The notes below the pieces were generated by a model. The model ran no database searches. It was not told the DNA's origin and worked only from the letters and a program-made list of their open reading frames with translations. A DNA stretch of 64,000 bases, taken from Armigeres subalbatus. Its lineage: Eukaryota; Arthropoda; Insecta; Diptera; Culicidae. Positions 56,941-64,000 of this stretch are shown here, in pieces (the first letter of the stretch is position 1; every line of letters begins with the position of its first letter). A program made the position numbers and the translations under genes. Location of the stretch: positions 218,959,783 to 219,023,782 of the forward strand of contig NC_085141.1 in the NCBI RefSeq assembly GCF_024139115.2, written 5' to 3'.

Positions 56941-59654
56941 TGGCTTCCGAGCCTCTTGAAAGGAGGCTTCCGAGCCCTCTTGAAAGGAGGCTTCCGAGCC
57001 CTCTTGAAAGGAGGCTTCCGAGCCCTCTTGAAAGGAGGCTTCCGAGCCCTCTTGAAAGGAGGCTTCCGAGCCCTCTTGAAAGGAGGCTTCCGAGCCCTCT
57101 TGAAAGGAGGCTTCCGAGCCCTCTTGAAAGGAGGCTTCCGAGCCCTCTTGAAAGGAGGCTTCCGGGCCTCTTAAAAGGAGGCTTCCGAGCATTTTGAAAG
57201 GAGGCTTCCGAGCCTCTTGAAAGGAGGCTTCCGAGCCTCTTAACAAGAGGCTTCCGAGCCTCTTGAAAGGAGGCTTCAGCGCCTCTTGAAAGGAGGCCTG
57301 AGCCCTCTTGAAAGGAGGCTTCCAGGCCCTCTTGAAAGGAGGCTCTGAGCCCTCTTGAAAGGAGGCTCTGAGCCCTCTTGAAAGGAGGCTTCCGAGCCCT
57401 CTTGAAAGGAGGCTTGAGCCCTCTTGAAAGGAGGCTTCCAGAGCCTCTTGAAAGGAGGCTTCCGAGCCCTCTTGAAAGGAGGCTCTGAGCCCTCTTGAAA
57501 GGAGGCTTCTGAGCCCTCTTGAAAGGAGGCTTCCTGAGCCCTCTTGAAAGGAGGCTTCTGAGCCCTCTTGAAAGGAGGCCTGAGCCCTCTTGAAAGGAGG
57601 CTTCCTGAGCCCTCTTGAAAGGAGGCTTCTGAGCCCTCTTGAAAGGAGGCTTCTGAGCCCTCTTGAAAGGAGGCTTCTGAGCCCTCTTGAAAGGAGGCCT
57701 GAGCCCTCTTGAAAGGAGGCTTCTGAGCCCTCTTGAAAGGAGGCTTCCTGAGCCCTCTTGAAAGGAGGCTTCCAGGCCCTCTTGAAAGGAGGCTTGAGCC
57801 CTCTTGAAAGGAGGCTTCCTGAGCCCTCTTGAAAGGAGGCTTCTGAGCCCTCTTGAAAGGAGGCTTCTGAGCCCTCTTGAAAGGAGGCTCTGAGCCCTCT
57901 TGAAAGGAGGCTTCCTGAGCCCTCTTGAAAGGAGGCTTCCTGAGCCCTCTTGAAAGGAGGCTTCCGAGCCCTCTTGAAATGGAGGCTTCCGAGCCCTCTT
58001 GAAAGGAGGCTTCCGAGCCCTCTTGAAAGGAGGCTTCCGAGCCCTCTTAAAAGGAGGCTTCCGAGCCCTCTTGAAAGGAGGCTTCCTAGCCCTCTTGAAA
58101 GGAAGCTTCCTAGCCCTCTTGAAAGAAGGCTTAATAGCCTCTTGAAAGGAGGCTTACGAACCTCTTGAAAGGAGGCTTCTGAGCCCTCTTGAAAGGAGGC
58201 TTCTGAGCCCTCTTGAAAGGAGGCTTCCGAGCCTCTTGAAAGGAAGCTTCTGAGCCCTCTTGAAAGGAGGCTTCTGAGCCTCTTGAAAGGAGGCTCTGAG
58301 CCTCTTGAAAGGAGGCTTCTGAGCCTCTTGAAAGGAGGCTTGAGCCTCTTGAAAGGAGGCCTGAGCCTCTTGAAAGGAGGCTTCTGAGCCTTTTGAAAGG
58401 TGGCTTCCTTAGCCTCTTGAAAGGAGGCTGCTGAGCCTCTTGAAAGGAGGCTTCTGAGCCTCTTGAAAGGAGGCTTCCGAGCCTCTTGAAAGGAGGCTTC
58501 CGAGCCTCTTGAAAGGAGGCTTCCGAGCCTCTTGAAAGGAGGCTTCCGAGCCTCTTGAAAGGAGGCTTCCGAGCCTCTTGAAAGGAGGCTTCCGAGCCTC
58601 TTGAAAGGAGGCTTCCGAGCCCTCTTGAAAGGAGGCTTCCGAGCCCTCTTGAAAGGAGGCTTCCGAGCCCTCTTGAAAGGAGGCTTCCGAGCCCTCTTGA
58701 AAGGAGGCTTCCGAGCCCTCTTGAAAGGAGGCTTCCGAGCCCTCTTGAAAGGAGGCTTCCGAGCCCTCTTGAAAGGAGGCCTGAGCCCTCTTGAAAGGAG
58801 GCTTCTGAGCCCTCTTGAAAGGAGGCTTCTGAGCCCTCTTGAAAGGAGGCTTCCTGAGCCCTCTTGAAAGGAGGCTTCCTGAGCCCTCTTGAAAGGAGGC
58901 TTCCTGAGGCCCTCTTGAAAGGAGGCTTCTGAGCCCTCTTGAAAGGAGGCTTCCAGGCCCTCTTGAAGGAGGCTTCCTGAGCCCTCTTGAAAGGAGGCTT
59001 CCTGAGCCCTCTTGAAAGGAGGCTTCTGAGCCCTCTTGAAAGGAGGCTTGAGCCCTCTTGAAAGGAGGCTTCCTGAGCCCTCTTGGAAGGAGGCTTCTGA
59101 GCCCTCTTGAAAGGAGGCTTCCTGAGCCCTCTTGAAAGGAGGCTTCTGAGCCCTCTTGAAAGGAGGCTTCCTGAGCCCTCTTGAAAGGAGGCTTCTGAGC
59201 CCTCTTGAAAGGAGGCTTCTGAGCCCTCTTGAAAGGAGGCTTCCAGGCCCTCTTGAAAGGAGGCTTCTGAGCCCTCTTGAAAGGAGGCTTCTGAGCCCTC
59301 TTGAAAGGAGGCTTCGAGCCCTCTTGAAAGGAGGCTTCCGAGCCCCCTTGAAATGAGGTTTCCGAGCCCTTTTGAAAGGCGGCTTCCGAGCCCTCTTGAA
59401 AGGAGGCTCCTGAGCCCTCTTGAAAGGAGGCTTCCGAGCCCTCTTGAAAGGAGGCTTCCGAGCCCTCTTGAAAGGAGGCTTCCGAGCCCTCTTGAAAGGA
59501 GGCTTCCGAGCCCTCTTGAAAGGAGGCTTCCGAGCCCTCTTGAAAGGAGGCTTCCGAGCCCTCTTGAAAGGAGGCTTCCGAGCCTCTTGAAAGGAGGCTT
59601 CCGAGCCTCTTGAAAGGAGGCTTCCGAGCCTCTTGAAAGGAGGCTTCCGAGCCT
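56941..59654. repeat. Satellite C, 23/24-bp tandem array
   Basis: About 115 copies by length of a unit combining CTTGAAAGGAGG, CTTCCGAG and CC(C)T. It is 24 bp with CCCTC and 23 bp with CCTC; shorter variants (GGAGGCCTGAG, GGAGGCTCTGAG, GGAGGCTTGAG) are interspersed at 57290-58440 and 58770-59310. Homogeneous runs (56960-57165, 58480-58765, 59430-59640) flank the variable core. The minus strand stays open for over 500 codons with a short peptide period (LLSRGSEASFQE), which I attribute to repeat composition. The array starts and stops abruptly in unique sequence. Confidence 0.96.
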
Positions 59655-60039
59655 GAAGCTTGCATACTCAAAACGCTTGAACAATCCCAGTATTCAGTTG
59701 ATTATTTGTACAATTTCACTGATTCTAGTCAACCACGGAGTTGGCAATCTTGGTGAGGATGTGCTTTTGATTTCTGTTTAATAAATAATAAAAAAAATAA
59801 TTGAATAGCCTTCTTTCCTTTTCAAGTAAACATGAAGCTTACAGCTTCAGATACACGAACAGTCTCGTATGAATTACTTTTAAATAAATGACATCGAACA
59901 TCCTTAAATTTATTAATATCTAATGAAATGAACGGAATTCGGTGCTGTACAGATTTCGGCCCCTTCTTTAATTTAATTATTCGTCTACTTCTAAAAGGGG
60001 GACGATCGTCAGGAATATGTCCAAAAGTAACATATACAT
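59655..60039. other. Unclassified sequence
   Basis: AT-rich, no recognised gene or repeat. Confidence 0.4.
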
Positions 60040-60515
60040 GGGTCATTCCGCGCCAAGTGACCGAGCACGCGCAATTAACCTATTTAAAAATAATGAAAAA
60101 TACCTAGCACATATTAGTTTTGGTCCATTATTTTGAATAACCATATGACCATGGTGATTGAACCGCCCCTTCGACCAAAAACCCCTCCCTGTTTTTGGAG
60201 ATTTTAAAAAACATGCTATTTTCAAATATCGATATCTTAGCCCCCGATAAAGCTACAAGAAAATTTAATACCAGTTTTCCGCTTGAAATTTGATGAAGTT
60301 TTTAGAAAAAATACTTTAAATGCTGAGCAGTGTTGCCAACTATATTATTTTCTTCACAAAATAATAAAATAGCATTTTTCTCAAAATACGTATATTTTTT
60401 TCTTCGATTTCTCAACGGATTCGAGCTTAACAGACTTTTTCCAGTTGGAAACACTTATCGATACGAAGTAAAATGCGCCGTTGCTGAGATATGGCAGCTT
60501 TAGTAAATCTTATTT
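60040..60515. repeat. Dispersed repeat, GGGTCATTCCGCGCC family (copy 1)
   Basis: Starts GGGTCATTCCGCGCC. It contains CCTCCCTGTTTTTGGAGATTTT, CCAGTTTTCCGCTTGAAATTT, GCAGTGTTGCCAACTA and AAATACGTATATTTTTTT in that order. The same blocks recur in order in the next segment. Confidence 0.8.
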
Positions 60516-60945
60516 GGGTCATTCCGCGCCCAGTGACCGAGAAAAAGTGAAAACTTGCAGGTGAATACTATGAATTCCAACCAAATCAGGTGTATCCACT
60601 TACTTTGGGTCCACATTTCGAAAAAGTATTCGATCCGACCGTTTGAGCCGCCCCTCCGGCCAAACACTCCTCCCTGTTTTTGAAGATTTTTAAAAACATG
60701 CCATTTTCAATAATCGATATCTCTGCCCCTAATAAAGCTACAAAAAACGTCAGTACCAGTTTTCCGCTTGAAATTTTGTGAAGATTTTACAAAAAATATT
60801 TCAGATGCAAAGCAGTGTTGCCAACTACATTATTTTTGTAAAAAAAGCATTTTTATCAAAATACGTATATTTTTTTAAATTTCTCAGCGGATTTGAGTTT
60901 ATTAGGCAATTTTCTGTCAAAAACACTTATCGACCCCCAGGGTAG
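60516..60945. repeat. Dispersed repeat, GGGTCATTCCGCGCC family (copy 2)
   Basis: Directly follows copy 1 in the same orientation with the same sequence blocks, diverged. Together they form a two-unit tandem of ~430-475 bp. Confidence 0.8.
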
Positions 60946-60954
60946 TCGCGGGAT

Positions 60955-61653
60955 AATCATTGATATGCCGCGAAAGACAACTCTTGATTCATACTTGAGT
61001 CCCTTTTTTTGTCCTAAAAATGTATACCAGCTTTTAGATTTGAATCTTATAAGTAATGATTAGATTTGGAATACTAATAAACAAATGACTAAAGAACAAC
61101 ACATTTTTAGAAGTAAATAGCCTTCTTTAGGTATCCAAAACAGGTGAAAATATGAATGCTGAACTGAGCTGGTCGTCAAAATCCATGTCCAAAAACATTA
61201 TAAATTCAATTGAAAAATCTATTCGAAATCCAATCCGTATCTAAACCAAATTCAAACTAATCAAAATCCAGTCAAATCATATACAAATCCAATTTAAATC
61301 AGATCCAAATTCAATCTAAATCTAATCAAATCTAAATCCAATCAAAATCTGATCCAATTCAGATCCAAATCTAATCAATCCAAAGCTGATCGAAACCCTT
61401 TCCAAATTCAGTCCAATACAAAACTAATCCAAATCGTTTGAATTTCAATCCAAATCTAAATCCAATCCAATCTAAAACCAATCCAAATCCAATCAATGCA
61501 GGAATATAAAGTAATTTATTATGATTTGCTCAATATAACTCACTTTTTATTAAATTTCTAAAAGTCAATTCATTTTGCACCTTGTGGGTCGCAAACAATA
61601 TTGGATTCTGCTAGACCCACCTAGCATATCCAAAAAGTTTGGGAACATCTGTA
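60955..61653. mobile_element. Second copy of the non-autonomous hAT-like element (decayed)
   Basis: The right 150 bp match the right part of 36478-37293: TAATTTATTATGATTTG, then GTGGGTCGCAA, CATATCCAAAAAGTTTGGGAAC and ATCTG. The interior has the same type of AAATCCAATCC-like block, here longer (61195-61500). The left terminal repeat is not found, and the hairpin present inside the other copy is absent. Confidence 0.65.
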
Positions 61654-62609
61654 CTATGGAATTAAAGAAGATGGGGTTCGAAAATGTAGCGTGGTTTATG
61701 GGCCACCCCTTATTGATTATAAATTTATGTTCTGACATAATTATCAAAATTTTATTATCTTCAGACGAATTTCAGTGTTCAGAAAAAATGCGTTGACACA
61801 AAAGGTATTTTGTGCTGCCCCAATCTTAAGAGGGGTAATCCCCTCCAACATCGTTCAAAAAGTTCAGGGAAAAAAGAGTACAACAGCGTGCGTGAAGGAG
61901 GAAAACGGGTGCAGAAGCAGAAGCGTTTGGTTCTAGCGAATCTGACTGAAATATTGCCCTCATCAAGGACATTTTTTTTTACTAAATTGGATTTATCAAA
62001 TTCGACGAACATTGGCCGCCCGAATGCGTTTTAGCAGGAGTAGCAGGCACTTATACAGTATGTGTTTGTGTAATCCACGAGTACTTCAAACTGATGTTTA
62101 CGGGAGCAAAACTTGATCTCTCTTGAAACTTGAAGTTAATGGAATCAAAGCATTCCCCTCGTTTCAAGATCTATTGAAACTGAACCTTTGTAGCCCACAA
62201 GCAGAGCTAATTGAGCAAAATGTAGTCATGTAACTACTGTCCTAATGTTGGTTTGTCATTACAGCACCCAAATGAGTGCTTTAATGAAATTTATGCAACC
62301 CATTTGAGTTGCATAATGGTCATTAAATCACCCATTTCGTTGGTATGGAAAAGTAGGCCGTTTTATCAATCAAAGACGAACTGTAAACCAAGTATTATGA
62401 ACAGGAATCGTAAAATAACTTTAAACCATTAAAACATATTCAGTGGAAATCTGGCATCACTGGCCTCAAAAGCATTATGTGCTGCAAAAATATGTTTTTT
62501 TTGTAAATTATTCGAATAAAACTAAAAAACTACATTATCATAGTTGTTTACCTTTACAGAACGAATTGAACGATATGCTGAATAAAAACCTTCGATTATG
62601 CCTAACGAA
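61654..62609. other. Unclassified sequence
   Basis: No gene recognised. Around 62260-62335 two small palindromes occur next to each other (GCACCCAAATGAGTGC and GCAACCCATTTGAGTTGC). The open stretches at 61575-61796 and 61779-62034 have no known domain; the first covers the end of the hAT-like repeat. Confidence 0.4.
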
Positions 62610-62839
62610 AACCGTCATAACTCAGCAACTACTCATTTTACTTTGTAACGATAAGTGTTCCTGACAGGATATTGCCTGATAAACTCAAATCCGCTGAGAA
62701 ATCAAAAAAATATTTATACGTATTTTGAGAAAAATGCTATTTTTTATTTTTTTTATAAAAATAATGTAGTTGGCAACACTGTTTTGCATCTGAAATATTT
62801 TTTGTAAAATCCTCACAAAATTTCAAGCGGAAAACTGGT
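62610..62839. repeat. Dispersed repeat, GGGTCATTCCGCGCC family (copy 3, inverted, partial)
   Basis: Inverted relative to copies 1 and 2. It runs from ACTCAGCAAC through AAATCCGCTGAGAAAT, TACGTATTTTGA and TAGTTGGCAACACTG to AAAATTTCAAGCGGAAAACTGG. The part with the GGGTCATTCC end is missing. Confidence 0.78.
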
Positions 62840-64000
62840 AGGGGAAAATACCTATTCTTGGCAGTCTGAGACATTCGCCAAATAGAATGATAAAAATAAT
62901 GAGTAAATACACTAAAACACAGGTACAGTTCAACTGGTATACATTTGTATGCTCTTTCTTTGATGATTGGTGTTCACTAAATATAACAGCTTTTACCACA
63001 AACTCAGTAAATTTAATATAAATTAACAGGTCAACGTTTCTTCTATTGGCATAGCAATTTCTATTATCAGCAATGAGTTTGTTCTCTTTAGCAACTAGAC
63101 ATGGAAGTAGAAAACTGGTAATGTATTGGTGCCAAATGCTGGTTGTTTATATCCTCCAGTAGTAAAATTCATTCATAATTATCGGCCGCACGCTCATCTC
63201 GCTTTACTCAATTTTAAAACAAACTTTATTGTTTATCAAATTGGCTTAAAACAAAACATGGATTTTTAGCCTTGGCATCAATTTTATGTGATGTAGACAT
63301 ATAGGCAAAAGCATTTAAACACATTGCAAAACAAATTTAACCCTTATGCGGCCAACAAAAACAGATGTGAATGGTAGGTAGGGTACCCGTTATGTTTGTT
63401 TCATCAAAAAAATCATGGTGGTTGAGTACAAGACACGACCGCTCGACGTAAACTACGTAAAACCAAATCTATACACATAAGAATGAATGTTTGTCTGTCT
63501 GCTCTTAAAGACTAGAAAACGGCATGAACATTTGTATGTAGAGGTTTTTGGGAACGATGAAGGTTCTTATGATGGTATTAGACCCCTCCTCTTCTGGAAG
63601 GGGGGCTCCCATACAAATGAAATACAAATTTCTGCTTTAATCGAAAATTAATTCAAAAAATGGAATCAAAATTTGCAAATTTCGAATACTTGATCGTTTT
63701 TTAAATTAAAAAATATATAATTAATCAATGTTAGGTGAAACGAAGCTCGTCGGTTCTGGTAGTATAATATATTAACAATATATTCCACCTCGTGAGTCAT
63801 CATATATGAATAATGGGCAGCACTGTCCTATCCAGCCGCTGGAGCCACTCCATTCTTACACTACGTTTCACAGTTGAATAATAGATAATACCCTAAAAGT
63901 AGGCAATTATTTATGGTTGAAATGCGCTATGTAGGAACGGGAATGGTTATGATTGTTTTTAAGAGCTTGGAAAGTATTGAAGTTGCAAATGGAAAACGGT
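62840..64000. other. Unclassified sequence to the window end
   Basis: AT-rich. A stretch at 63430-63620 (GTTTGTCTGTCTGCTC ... GGGGGGCTCCCATACAAATG) has the look of a dispersed mosquito repeat, but only one copy is in the window, so I cannot support that from sequence alone. No gene recognised. Confidence 0.35.

Noticed and set aside
57000..59600. AGGAGG motifs resembling ribosome-binding sites
   Set aside because: They are part of the satellite C unit; bacterial-type sites are irrelevant in an insect genome.
58131..59684. 517-codon minus-strand frame in satellite C
   Set aside because: A composition artefact of the 23/24-bp repeat. Indels between units change the peptide motif repeatedly, which a conserved protein would not tolerate.

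Overview
The window looks like nuclear DNA of a culicine mosquito, most probably Aedes. This is inferred from the dense nested transposons, an RTE-clade retrotransposon resembling mosquito JAM1, abundant hairpin MITEs with TA or TTA target duplications, and an insect RR-1 cuticular protein gene with a very long intron. I see one probable host gene and no rRNA, tRNA or CRISPR. Everything else is satellite DNA, transposons at various stages of decay, or sequence I could not classify.

Layout. 1-10757: satellite A, a 95/96-bp tandem repeat (roughly 90 monomers estimated from length). It is broken up by five copies of a ~290-bp spacer and one poly-A-tailed retrotransposon insertion with a clean target-site duplication. 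10758-16035: an RNase H relic, a decayed jockey-type reverse transcriptase (minus strand) and a 1.2-kb foldback element. 16036-20043: satellite B, a 22-bp repeat built of alternating inverted arms, containing a 98-bp piece of the nearby jockey relic. 20044-22444: nothing recognised. 22445-38530: a nest of transposons. An RTE element was split by a hAT-like element (8-bp duplication), which was itself entered by a 9.5-kb Ty3/gypsy LTR retrotransposon. Further along, the same RTE was split by a TA-duplicating MITE, which holds a non-autonomous hAT element, which holds an 80-bp-arm hairpin.

40085-55700: the cuticular protein gene (plus strand, four coding exons, 322 residues deduced). A TATA box and a poly(A) signal are in suitable places. 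Its second intron is 13.4 kb, splits the chitin-binding RR domain, and is filled with hairpin MITEs, degenerate tandem repeats and about 2.4 kb of GAAATTCC-like low-complexity DNA. 56941-59654: satellite C, a 23/24-bp repeat. 59655-64000: dispersed direct and inverted repeats and a second copy of the hAT-like MITE.

The gypsy element is the only mobile element here that looks nearly intact: gag and pol are open, its LTRs differ at only about 1 % of sites by eye, and its duplication is intact. Pol lies in the +1 frame relative to gag. The remaining transposon genes are broken. Coordinates of repeat edges and intron boundaries were read by eye and may be off by a few bases.
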